A stretch of DNA of 64,000 bases from Acinetobacter calcoaceticus (GTDB lineage: Bacteria > Pseudomonadota > Gammaproteobacteria > Pseudomonadales > Moraxellaceae), in assembly GCF_016508255.1 (NCBI RefSeq), contig NZ_JADVKT010000005.1, forward strand, positions 62,001 to 126,000, read 5' to 3'. Shown in pieces: positions 8,283-16,299 of this stretch (position 1 is the stretch's first letter; each line of letters opens with the position of its first letter). The notes under the pieces are model-generated. The model worked only from the letters and a program-made list of their open reading frames with translations. It was not told the origin of the DNA and ran no database searches. Both the position numbers and the translations under genes were made by a program.

Positions 8283-8558
8283 TTATGACCGACACTGTTG
8301 CATGGTACGCATCATAGTTTTTACAAAATCATGCGGTACTTCTGGACTTTGTAGACTTAAATTTCCAAGATTATGCATGAGTTTAGGCGAATATTGACGT
8401 TCTAAACGGCGGTAAATACACAGACACGTTGCGCGGCTATGTCCGGCTGCGATGCATTTTGAGTAAAAGTCGCGGTGAGCATTACTTTTATAGCCAGCAG
8501 AGGCAATCGATACAAATAATAATCCCCCTAAAAAAAATAAATAATGATAAAGCGACAT
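8283..8558 (-). CDS. Small exported four-cysteine protein, copy B
   Basis: This 91-residue protein has a signal peptide (about residues 1-21, ending S-I-A-S-A). Its mature part shares G-H-S/T-x-A-S/T-C-x-C-I-Y-x-R-L-E, Y-S-x-K-L-M, S-L-Q-S-P and the final Met-x2-Cys region with the protein at 2233-2517. The cysteine spacing is the same in both. The copies lie at either end of the porin/MFS/lyase/LysR block. No function is known to me. Copy B lacks the lipobox-like Cys of copy A. Confidence 0.7.
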   Translation of the reverse strand: MSLYHYLFFLGGLLFVSIASAGYKSNAHRDFYSKCIAAGHSRATCLCIYRRLERQYSPKLMHNLGNLSLQSPEVPHDFVKTMMRTMQQCRS

Positions 8559-8955
8559 ATATCTACTCGTGATTGTTGTTTTTCATTACCCATATTTGGG
8601 TATAACTCTTTCGCATTCAAAATCAGTTAATATCAACTTGCAGTTTCATCATAGTTAGAACAGTTTTAGAGGTCAAACTGATTTGAAGATGAAATCATTA
8701 AAAGAAATACACCAAGTATGTTTTATGAATGAAAAAAATTATTAAGTAAAAATTTAATAATATTTTATTTTTAATTAATAATAAGAAATATTGCGGAATA
8801 ATTATTCAGTTTGGCAAAATAATTTATTTAAGATAACTTTTTAATAAAAATATTATTATATTTATTTAATTGATTTTATTATTGTTTGTTAAAGATAAGT
8901 ATATTTCATTGTTTGAGGTTATTGTGTCTATTTGTTAATATAAATAGGTTGATTT
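8559..8955. other. AT-rich intergenic region upstream of vgrG
   Basis: This gap of nearly 400 bp is very A/T-rich, especially 8740-8890. I find no convincing ORF, repeat or stable hairpin in it. It must carry the promoter of the T6SS module that starts at 8956 and that of the divergent four-cysteine protein. The low GC content could favour silencing by H-NS-like proteins, but that is inference. Confidence 0.5.
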
Positions 8956-11607
8956 GTGGTTAAAATAACAATGTTAAATAATATTTTTGATTTCTTAGAT
9001 AAAATTGGTTTTGCTTCACAAAAACGGGCAGTACATATTTATTTTGCTCATCCCGAAATAAATAATCAGGTTTTTTTACAACGTATTGATGGTTTTCATG
9101 CGATTAATGAAGGTCTCTGCGCTGAACTTATTTGTTTATCAACAAATCCTTATATTTCGTTAAAACAATTTATTGGTTGTCAGGTTGCAGTAGAACAAGT
9201 AACAGATTCGGGTAAATTATTTAGAACGACAGGAATTATTACAGGGGCAAGTCAAGGGCAAAGCGATGGTGCTCTTTGCTTATATAAACTGACTATGCAG
9301 GATGCTACCAGTTTATGGCACAAACGACGTAATAGTCGGGTGTTTATGAACAAAAGCGCGATAGAAATTATTGAGATTATCTTTAAAGAATGGCAAAACA
9401 AAAGTCCTTTATTTGCCGCAAGCTTACAAATAGATAGCAGTGGATTAACCAAGAGTTATGATGTTCGACCTTTTTCTATGCAGTCCAATGAAAGTGATTA
9501 TGCATATTTAACCCGTCTGATGCGGGAAGAAGGTATCAATTGGTTAATTGATGAATCAGAAATGATGGTCTTGAGCAATAGCCAGACGATTGCGCCTCAG
9601 AAGCTACGTGTTATTGATCATAATCATGAGTATAAAGTTTTAGAGCGTCGGGCTATTCGTTACCATAGAAGTCATGCAACTGAACAAAATGACAGTATTA
9701 CCAGTTTTATTGCACAAAGACAGTTGCAGCCCACCGCAATCCATCTTCAACGTTGGCAAGCAGATAGCTTGAGTCAAGAAGATGCAAGTGGCAGTGTTTT
9801 AAGTGCACATCAGCATAGTTCACAGCGTGATAATGAAAGTTTGAGTCTTGAACAGGCATGGACAATTGCACCTGCTTGGATTACGGACCTAAACGGAGAA
9901 GATCAGGCAACTACTTCAAGTAACAGTCAGATTGAAAAATTAAATAAACAATTAAATCAATATCAAGCTTTACAGGCAAAATATTTTATTGCTCAAAGCA
10001 GTGTACGGGATGCTCAAGTTGGTTATTGGTTTCAGTTAAATGAACATCCTGAACTTGAAAGAAATCATGAAATCTCTGATAAAGAGTTTCTGATTTTAAG
10101 TAAGCGGTTTTATAACCAGAATAACCTACCTAAAGATATACGTGATCAAGTTGAGCAACTATTAAGTTTGAGCCATTGGCAAGTCAGCCATGATCGAGCG
10201 CAAGAACGACAAGCCAATGAGCTTGTGGTTGTACGTCGTTATATAGATATTGTTCCAGAGTTTGAGCCATTAATACATCGTCCATCAGCCCATGTGCAAC
10301 GAGCCAAAGTAGTGGGTTTAGATGGAGAGGAAATTCATGTAGATGAATGGGGCCGTATAAAGGTTCGTTTTTTATTCACCCGTACTAATGATCACCAACA
10401 TGATGGTGGTGCAGGAAGCAATGACAATGATACGGATTCTGCTTGGGTAGATGTATTAACGCCATGGGCAGGAGAAGGATATGGTGCCCGCTTTTTGCCA
10501 CGAGTGAGTGAAATTGTTGCGATTGATTTCTTTGATGGAAATATTGACCGTCCATTTGTTACGGGTCGAGTCCATGAAGGGCAACGATCACCTACCAAAT
10601 TTGATCTTAAGGGTCAGCTACCCGATACCAAAAAGTTAAGTGGTATTCGCTCTAAAGAGGTAGGTGGGTCTGGATTTAACCAACTTCGTTTTGATGATAC
10701 GACCGGGCAGATTAGTACTCAACTCCAAAGTAGTCATGGGGCAAGTCAGTTAAATTTAGGTAATTTAAGTCATCCTAAAGAGAAGGCGGAGAGTGATGGT
10801 AGAGGTCAGGGGTTTGAACTCAGAACTGATCAATGGGGAGCTGTACGAGCAGGTGATGGTTTACTGATTTCAACATATAAACAAAAAAATGCAGCTCAAG
10901 ATGCGCTTAATTTAGAGCAGACGATTGCTGATTTAAAAACACATAAAGAATGGAATACAGTTCTAGAAGAGAATGTAAAAGAACATAAAGTTATGGCACT
11001 AGATGCTTTAGCGACATTGACAAAGAGTATTGAGGCTTTAGAGGCAGCAGGTAAAGAGGCAGAAGTTCAAACGTTAAAAGAAGCGATTATTATTCTAACG
11101 AGTCCAGCAGATATTACCTTAAACTCATCTAAAAATATTCTTATTCAAAGTCAGTCAAATACCCATATTTCAGCTAAAGAAAATATTAATTTGATGAGTG
11201 ATCAAAATACGGTTTTAGCAAGTCAAAAGAAATTAAGTCTTTTTTCTTATGAAGACCTTATGCAAATTATTAGTGCCAAAGGAAAGTTAGAAATACAAAC
11301 TCATGAAAAATCAATCGAAATGATTGCAAATGAGGTTGTTAAAATTTTGTCTGTTAAATCCAATATTGAACTTACTTCGCCAGAAGAAATTACTTTAACT
11401 GCTAAAGAATCCCAAATCAAAATCAATGGAAGCGGTGTATTTATTACCACTACTGGAAAATTTGAGGTTAAAGCAGGGCAGCATGTCTTTTTGAGTGGTA
11501 CAAAGGCTGACTTACCAAAACTAACGTGGTCATTTAAAGAGAAAACAGCGAGTTGTATGAAGAACGCGAGTGAATCACATGAAGCCTTCGTTGGTTTTGA
11601 GGGATAG
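8956..11607 (+). CDS. vgrG: VgrG spike protein of a type VI secretion system
   Basis: The protein has 883 residues from a GTG with AGG 7 nt upstream (an ATG five codons later is an alternative). Residues up to about 440 are the gp27-like hub region. Residues about 448-540 are the gp5 OB-fold (V-D-E-W-G-R-I-K-V-R-F, then D-S-A-W-V-D-V-L-T-P-W-A-G). Next comes the G-S-G-F-N-Q-L-R-F-D-D segment typical of VgrG. The last 200 residues repeat short beta-hairpin motifs (DUF2345-type needle). The trimer punctures target cells and carries the effector. The chaperone, immunity and lipase genes follow on the same strand, the chaperone 2 bp later. Confidence 0.93.
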   Translation: MVKITMLNNIFDFLDKIGFASQKRAVHIYFAHPEINNQVFLQRIDGFHAINEGLCAELICLSTNPYISLKQFIGCQVAVEQVTDSGKLFRTTGIITGASQGQSDGALCLYKLTMQDATSLWHKRRNSRVFMNKSAIEIIEIIFKEWQNKSPLFAASLQIDSSGLTKSYDVRPFSMQSNESDYAYLTRLMREEGINWLIDESEMMVLSNSQTIAPQKLRVIDHNHEYKVLERRAIRYHRSHATEQNDSITSFIAQRQLQPTAIHLQRWQADSLSQEDASGSVLSAHQHSSQRDNESLSLEQAWTIAPAWITDLNGEDQATTSSNSQIEKLNKQLNQYQALQAKYFIAQSSVRDAQVGYWFQLNEHPELERNHEISDKEFLILSKRFYNQNNLPKDIRDQVEQLLSLSHWQVSHDRAQERQANELVVVRRYIDIVPEFEPLIHRPSAHVQRAKVVGLDGEEIHVDEWGRIKVRFLFTRTNDHQHDGGAGSNDNDTDSAWVDVLTPWAGEGYGARFLPRVSEIVAIDFFDGNIDRPFVTGRVHEGQRSPTKFDLKGQLPDTKKLSGIRSKEVGGSGFNQLRFDDTTGQISTQLQSSHGASQLNLGNLSHPKEKAESDGRGQGFELRTDQWGAVRAGDGLLISTYKQKNAAQDALNLEQTIADLKTHKEWNTVLEENVKEHKVMALDALATLTKSIEALEAAGKEAEVQTLKEAIIILTSPADITLNSSKNILIQSQSNTHISAKENINLMSDQNTVLASQKKLSLFSYEDLMQIISAKGKLEIQTHEKSIEMIANEVVKILSVKSNIELTSPEEITLTAKESQIKINGSGVFITTTGKFEVKAGQHVFLSGTKADLPKLTWSFKEKTASCMKNASESHEAFVGFEG

Positions 11608-11609
11608 TC

Positions 11610-12512
11610 ATGGAAATTTTTACTCAATCGCCAGATTTTTTGGAAAATATATTTGCACCTACAGAAGAGGTTGATGAAAGCTTTTATTATTTTTTAATCG
11701 ATAGTAGTTCTTTTTCAGGTGTGGATACTTTTTGTAAGGATTTTCCATTTGATGGTGGGCAGAAAATAAACCTCTATTCAGATTTTTCTGAAAACCTACA
11801 AGAAAATGGAGCACTACTTTATTCTTTTACTCACGAAGAATGTATTAAAAATATTGAGCTAATTAAAAACATTAGAGACCAAGGTGGGCTAAATTTCTTC
11901 AATTCTTATTTTGAAATTGAACAAATTAAAGAACATCTTGAAGAACTGATGGAAATTAAGCAACCTAATGGAAAAAGTGCTTTATTTCGATTTCAAGACA
12001 ATTTTGCTTTTCATGCAACGGTAAGTGTATTAAATGAATTGAAATGGAGAAAAATATTATCATTTAAAATTAATTATTGGATTTGGCAAAATATTGATAA
12101 TACTTTTCATCGTTTAGATAATGTTTCAACTAATCGTTCCATTCTTACGACATTAAGTTTTTCAGAAGATGAGTTTAAAGAGATCAATATTAATCTTAAA
12201 CCAATGCGATTAATGCCTCTATTAAAAGAATATGATGAAAATTTAAAAGAGTTACCTTTTTATCAGCTCTATGAAATAGCAATAAACTTGCTTCAAGAGG
12301 CTAAAAAACAACAGTTAATCAGTTTTGAAGATGAAATTTTATTTAGTACTTTATATCACAAATTTGGAACATCCCTTCTTGTCGAAGGGCCTTTTAAAAA
12401 AGCTTTAAATAAAACTCAAATGACGGCAATGAGTTTTCAAAAAACGACTGATGAAATTGATTTAAATGAGCTGGACGATTGGTATAAGAAATATCAAGAA
12501 GTTCAAGTCTAA
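11610..12512 (+). CDS. DUF4123-type T6SS effector chaperone
   Basis: This 300-residue acidic protein starts 2 bp after vgrG stops. It shows the DUF4123 pattern: an N-terminal Y-F-L-I-D-S strand, a central L-L-Y-S-F segment, a helical E-H-L-E-E-L-M region and the closing G-K-S-A-L-F-R-F-Q-D motif (about residues 118-133). DUF4123 proteins load an effector on its VgrG without being secreted. Its position between VgrG and the Tle-type lipase suggests that lipase is its client. The assignment is from pattern, since the family is divergent. Confidence 0.72.
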   Translation: MEIFTQSPDFLENIFAPTEEVDESFYYFLIDSSSFSGVDTFCKDFPFDGGQKINLYSDFSENLQENGALLYSFTHEECIKNIELIKNIRDQGGLNFFNSYFEIEQIKEHLEELMEIKQPNGKSALFRFQDNFAFHATVSVLNELKWRKILSFKINYWIWQNIDNTFHRLDNVSTNRSILTTLSFSEDEFKEININLKPMRLMPLLKEYDENLKELPFYQLYEIAINLLQEAKKQQLISFEDEILFSTLYHKFGTSLLVEGPFKKALNKTQMTAMSFQKTTDEIDLNELDDWYKKYQEVQV

Positions 12513-12537
12513 ATATATTTATTACAGAGATAATACA

Positions 12538-13053
12538 TTGATAAACCCTCTAAAAATATTATGTTGTGCAGCCATACTCCCGCTCATGGTTGCCTGTAAA
12601 GCCGAAACGGTCGATTTAACATTTATGGTTTATAACTATAGTACGGAGGGGCTTGGCGAAATTCAGGTCAACGGTCAGGGTAGTACGATTGCTGATGGAG
12701 CAGAGCGATTGGGCAGTGTAGGCGGTTCGGGAACAGCCTGTTGTGTTCATTTATTGGCAAACAGTGATACTGCCGATGTAAGCTTTTATACAGATATGGG
12801 AGATGGCTACAAGCAGTACCATATTAAAGTTCCTGTAGAAAACCTCAAAGATACTCCACGTTCATATGCAGTTTTACATTATTTCCCAAATAATACAGGG
12901 GTCATAGAGGTAACGATGCGTTGGCCAAGTTTCCGTAAGGATTTATTTGATAAAGCACTAGGTGAAAAGGCTAAGAAAATTACTCTCAGCTCTCCAACAA
13001 TGTGGAGAACGATTCCTGAAAATGAAGCAGCTCGAATAGAATATCCAGATTAA
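12538..13053 (+). CDS. DUF3304-like lipoprotein, tandem T6SS immunity protein copy 1
   Basis: The protein has 171 residues if it starts at the TTG at 12538. That start gives the same length and the same signal peptide as the next gene, and replaces a longer out-of-context start inside the chaperone gene. The lipobox is L-M-V-A-C with Cys20, so the protein is membrane-anchored. The mature part has the V-N-G and A-C-C-V-H-L elements I associate with DUF3304 proteins, which act as immunity lipoproteins for T6SS lipases. It is close to the following gene and nearly identical in its centre (12762-12912). It should protect the periplasm from the lipase at 13622. Confidence 0.75.
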   Translation: MINPLKILCCAAILPLMVACKAETVDLTFMVYNYSTEGLGEIQVNGQGSTIADGAERLGSVGGSGTACCVHLLANSDTADVSFYTDMGDGYKQYHIKVPVENLKDTPRSYAVLHYFPNNTGVIEVTMRWPSFRKDLFDKALGEKAKKITLSSPTMWRTIPENEAARIEYPD

Positions 13054-13077
13054 ATACGATGAAATTGGAATGAAATA

Positions 13078-13593
13078 ATGAAGAATATTTTTAAAGTAAT
13101 GCTGTCAGCAGCACTATTACCACTAATGGTTGCGTGTCAAGCCGAAACAGTCGACTTAACTTTCTTAGTCTATAACTATAGTACATATGGTATGGCAGAT
13201 ATCTCTGTGAATGGTAAGGGGCATACAAATTCTGGAGCTGCAGATCGTTTAGGTAGTATAGGAGAGGCTGGAACAGCTTGTTGTGTTCATTTAATAGCAA
13301 ACAGTGATACTGCCGATGTAAGCTTTTATACTGATCGAGGCGATGGCTATAAGCAGTACCATATTAAGGTTCCTGTAGAAAACCTCAAAGATACTCCACG
13401 TTCATATGCGGTTTTACATTATTTCCCAAATAATACGGGGGTAATAGAGGTTTCAATGCGTAGACCAAGTTTTAGAAAAGATTTATTTGATAAAGCTCTT
13501 GGAAATAAAGCAAAAAATATTCAGTTAGATTCTCCAACAATGTGGAGAACCATTTCTGAAAATCAAGCAGCACGTATCCAATTTCCTGATTAA
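13078..13593 (+). CDS. DUF3304-like lipoprotein, tandem T6SS immunity protein copy 2
   Basis: This 171-residue paralogue of the preceding gene is offset by exactly 540 bp. Its lipobox is L-M-V-A-C, with Cys20 followed by Q-A-E-T-V-D-L. It starts at ATG with GGA 8 nt upstream. The first third and the tail differ from copy 1, while the central 150 bp differ at only about ten positions, a mosaic pattern that suggests gene conversion. It lies 28 bp before the lipase gene, the typical place for a Tle immunity gene. Two copies may neutralise different lipase variants, which is inference. Confidence 0.75.
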   Translation: MKNIFKVMLSAALLPLMVACQAETVDLTFLVYNYSTYGMADISVNGKGHTNSGAADRLGSIGEAGTACCVHLIANSDTADVSFYTDRGDGYKQYHIKVPVENLKDTPRSYAVLHYFPNNTGVIEVSMRRPSFRKDLFDKALGNKAKNIQLDSPTMWRTISENQAARIQFPD

Positions 13594-13621
13594 AAAATTT
13601 TAAAATATCAAGATAACGATT

Positions 13622-15136
13622 ATGACTCAAGCAATACAAAATGAAACCCGTTCTGTAAGAGATATGCTCATAGCAGCCAAAGTTTTAGCAAAAGATGGCA
13701 AGGCTACAGAAAGCCCTTGTAAAACCTGTCGTGTGCCGGTTTGGGTTAGTTTCTTTTTTGATGGTACAGGAAATAATAAAGATACTGATGCAGCAACTTT
13801 AAACCAGACCAATGTTGTGGCCCTTTTTGAAGCACATAAACAAGATTCTAAAAACGGTATAGAAAAATTTTATTATGAAGGTTTAGGTACACAGTTTAGG
13901 TTTGATAAATACTCAGTAGTGGATTCAGGCAAAATTACTGCTGCTGCACGGAGCTTAAATGGAAGAAAAATTGATATTACTGATGCTGAGTGGCGCAAAC
14001 AAGGTTACAGTGAAAGTGGAAAGGGTATACAAGGAGCTTTGGGTTTAGGGGTTGCATTAGGTATACAACAACGCTTACAGAAAGCCATTTTTGAGTTAGT
14101 CGATTATTTGGATAAAATTTATACACAAAAAGGAATTACTGAAATTAATATTTCTGCTTTTGGGTTCTCACGTGGTGCAACAGAAGCTCGTATTTTTATG
14201 AACTGGTTACAGTATGCACCTAATGTGACTACCCAAGGCGCAGGCAGTAATAAAAAATTATTTTATCGGGGTAAACCTTTAAAAGCAAAGTTTTTAGGTA
14301 TTTTTGATACAGTAGAGTCAATTGGTAATGCCGGGCAAAATAAAAATCCTGAGTTATATAGAACACGTATTGAAGACTATATAGAACATAGTATGCACTT
14401 GGTCGCGTCTCTTGAAATGCGGCAGTCTTTTCCTTTAACTCCCACGGGTAAACCTACTGCAAATACTGTAAAAGGGCTTATTCATGACCAAAAGGTTTAC
14501 CCTGGTGTACATTCTAATGTAGGGGGAGGTTATATGCCTCTGGAACAGGCACGTATTTTAGGTTTGTCTCGTATTACTTTACATGCAATGTATAACCGTG
14601 CCTGTGCTTATGGATTAAAGTTTTTTACACTTAAGGAAATGAGTGCTTTAATTGATAAGAGATCTACCCATAACAGCTTCTATATTTTAAATTCTAAATG
14701 GCAGCAAGATTTAAATAACTTTATGGTATATGTCAAAGGGGGAACCTCTTTTGAACAGCAAATGCAGGGCCAAATAGCGTTATATCATCAATGGATACGC
14801 GAAGGTGGATATGCTCGTTTTATTCATCGTAAAACGAGAGAGCGAATCGGCCGAAAAGAAAAAATTACAGCAATAACAAAGCTCAATGATGGCTTGTTTG
14901 AAAATATTCGTCAGGCCCTCAATGTCTATGTACCAGAAGGTGCAAGACCATATGATGTGATAAAAGGCAGAGATCGCAAAAGTACTCTACCAAAAGAAGT
15001 GGTTTACTATTTTGAAAACTATGTTTGTGATTCAGTCGGTGGCTTTATTGCTGAGGCTAGTGATTTCCAAGCAATTCTCAATGATGGTAAAGCACCTAAT
15101 TATTTTATCCCTAGAGGGATTGCTAGACCTACTTAA
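13622..15136 (+). CDS. DUF2235 / Tle1-type T6SS phospholipase effector
   Basis: The protein has 504 residues. V-S-F-F-F-D-G-T-G-N-N-K (about 40-52) is the opening motif of the DUF2235 alpha/beta hydrolase family. The nucleophile elbow is G-F-S-R-G-A (about residues 181-186). G-I-F-D-T-V-E-S-I-G and V-H-S-N-V-G-G-G-Y supply the probable catalytic Asp and His. The family includes Tle1 lipases that attack membrane phospholipids in the periplasm of rival cells. It sits after vgrG, a chaperone and two immunity lipoproteins. An open frame continues just past its stop in the next phase (to 15245), so the C-terminus may have been altered. Confidence 0.9.
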   Translation: MTQAIQNETRSVRDMLIAAKVLAKDGKATESPCKTCRVPVWVSFFFDGTGNNKDTDAATLNQTNVVALFEAHKQDSKNGIEKFYYEGLGTQFRFDKYSVVDSGKITAAARSLNGRKIDITDAEWRKQGYSESGKGIQGALGLGVALGIQQRLQKAIFELVDYLDKIYTQKGITEINISAFGFSRGATEARIFMNWLQYAPNVTTQGAGSNKKLFYRGKPLKAKFLGIFDTVESIGNAGQNKNPELYRTRIEDYIEHSMHLVASLEMRQSFPLTPTGKPTANTVKGLIHDQKVYPGVHSNVGGGYMPLEQARILGLSRITLHAMYNRACAYGLKFFTLKEMSALIDKRSTHNSFYILNSKWQQDLNNFMVYVKGGTSFEQQMQGQIALYHQWIREGGYARFIHRKTRERIGRKEKITAITKLNDGLFENIRQALNVYVPEGARPYDVIKGRDRKSTLPKEVVYYFENYVCDSVGGFIAEASDFQAILNDGKAPNYFIPRGIARPT

Positions 15137-15231
15137 TTCAATAAAGCAATTTTGTAGTACTTCTAAACCAGAGATACCGCAAAATCAGTTTATTGATGCT
15201 TATGAACAAGCTCAACAGACAGATAACTTTT

Positions 15232-15256
15232 TAAATGCATCTTAGTGATGCATTTA
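15232..15256 (+). terminator. Hairpin downstream of the lipase gene
   Basis: A 10-bp perfect stem (TAAATGCATC paired with GATGCATTTA) has a 5-nt loop. It lies 95 bp beyond the lipase stop and contains the stop of the out-of-phase tail ORF. It lacks a clear T-run, so termination is possible rather than certain. Between it and 15437 I see only AT-rich DNA that would carry the promoter of the next gene. Confidence 0.45.
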
Positions 15257-15437
15257 AGCTACCTTAGCTTTAAAAATAAAAAGTCCAATTACATTGTATC
15301 TGGTTTAAATACACTCTGACTTAAAATGAATAGCTAGGTTTTTACATAAAGATCTGTTGTTATTAAAAACGGGAATTTATATTAAATTTTTGACAAAAAA
15401 TTTCTAATTAAAAAACCAATATTTGATAGGAAGTATA

Positions 15438-16145
15438 ATGCCAGAGACCTCAAATCAACAAGAGACACAAAGTACATGGGCTATATGTCGAGATCCTGTT
15501 TTACTGACTATGGTTGGTGGAGCAATTGATACCATTGGCTTTATTGCGTTATTTGGTTTTTTTACAGCGCATGTGACGGGCAACTTGGTGCTTGCAGGAG
15601 CAGCCTTGGTGAAGGGCGGTACAGGGGTCTGGATTAAGCTTGCTGCTATTCCATTGTTTATTTTGACGGTGGTGATTACCAAACTGTTAATTGACCGTAG
15701 TCAGGTTAAACACAAAACGCTGGCTTATTTATTTTTATTTGAAGCTATTTTTCTGTTCGCCTTTATGGTTTCAGGGCTTTATTTTGAGCCATTTAAAAAT
15801 GCCGATGCCCTTACAGTCGCACTTACAGGTGGGCTGGGTCTAATTGCCTTAGCTATTCGTAATACTTCAAGTAAAACGCTCATTAAAAATATTAGCCCAA
15901 GCACCATGATGACAGGCAACACCACACAGCTTGGTATTGATATTGCCAACTTGCTGAAAAACAATAATGCAGCCAATTGGGCAAGTTTATTCAAAAGTGC
16001 CAGTATTGTTGTCGGCTTTATCATTGGTGCTTTCTTGGGTGCGATTTTATATGTCTATTTCGATTTTTGGAGTGTTGCGCCGTTTATTTTACCCATTTTA
16101 TATTTTTCTTATTTGGCTTCGCAGCAGAAGTTTAACCAAGCTTAA
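15438..16145 (+). CDS. DUF1275 (YoaK-type) inner-membrane protein
   Basis: The protein has 235 residues from the ATG at 15438, which has AGGAAG 5 nt upstream. An in-frame TTG at 15423 lies before that site and is less likely. There are six or seven hydrophobic segments. The first carries the family's G-G-A-I-D-T-I-G-F and F-T-A-H-V-T-G-N-L-V sequence, and a later one has P-S-T-M-M-T-G-N-T-T-Q. DUF1275 proteins are uncharacterised membrane proteins, possibly transporters. It stands alone and ends in its own terminator. Confidence 0.85.
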   Translation: MPETSNQQETQSTWAICRDPVLLTMVGGAIDTIGFIALFGFFTAHVTGNLVLAGAALVKGGTGVWIKLAAIPLFILTVVITKLLIDRSQVKHKTLAYLFLFEAIFLFAFMVSGLYFEPFKNADALTVALTGGLGLIALAIRNTSSKTLIKNISPSTMMTGNTTQLGIDIANLLKNNNAANWASLFKSASIVVGFIIGAFLGAILYVYFDFWSVAPFILPILYFSYLASQQKFNQA

Positions 16146-16165
16146 TTAACGTAGTAGATGAATTG

Positions 16166-16196
16166 GCCTGAATTAAATTGAATTCGGGCTTTTTTA
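16166..16196 (+). terminator. Intrinsic terminator after the DUF1275 gene
   Basis: GCCTGAATT pairs with AATTCGGGC (one G-T pair) across a 6-nt loop and is followed by six T residues, 20 bp after the stop codon. Confidence 0.8.
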
Positions 16197-16299
16197 TGGG
16201 CTTAAGTTTGCCAACTAAAAGTGCGTATTCAAATTGTTCAGCTATGACTTTGCAGGCATAATGACCTGATGGGGAACACATTCGTTAAAGGAATGCACA

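Noticed and set aside
12466..12537. An upstream start for the first immunity lipoprotein, inside the chaperone gene
   Set aside because: It would put 24 unrelated residues ahead of a normal lipoprotein signal peptide. The TTG at 12538 gives the same length as its tandem paralogue.
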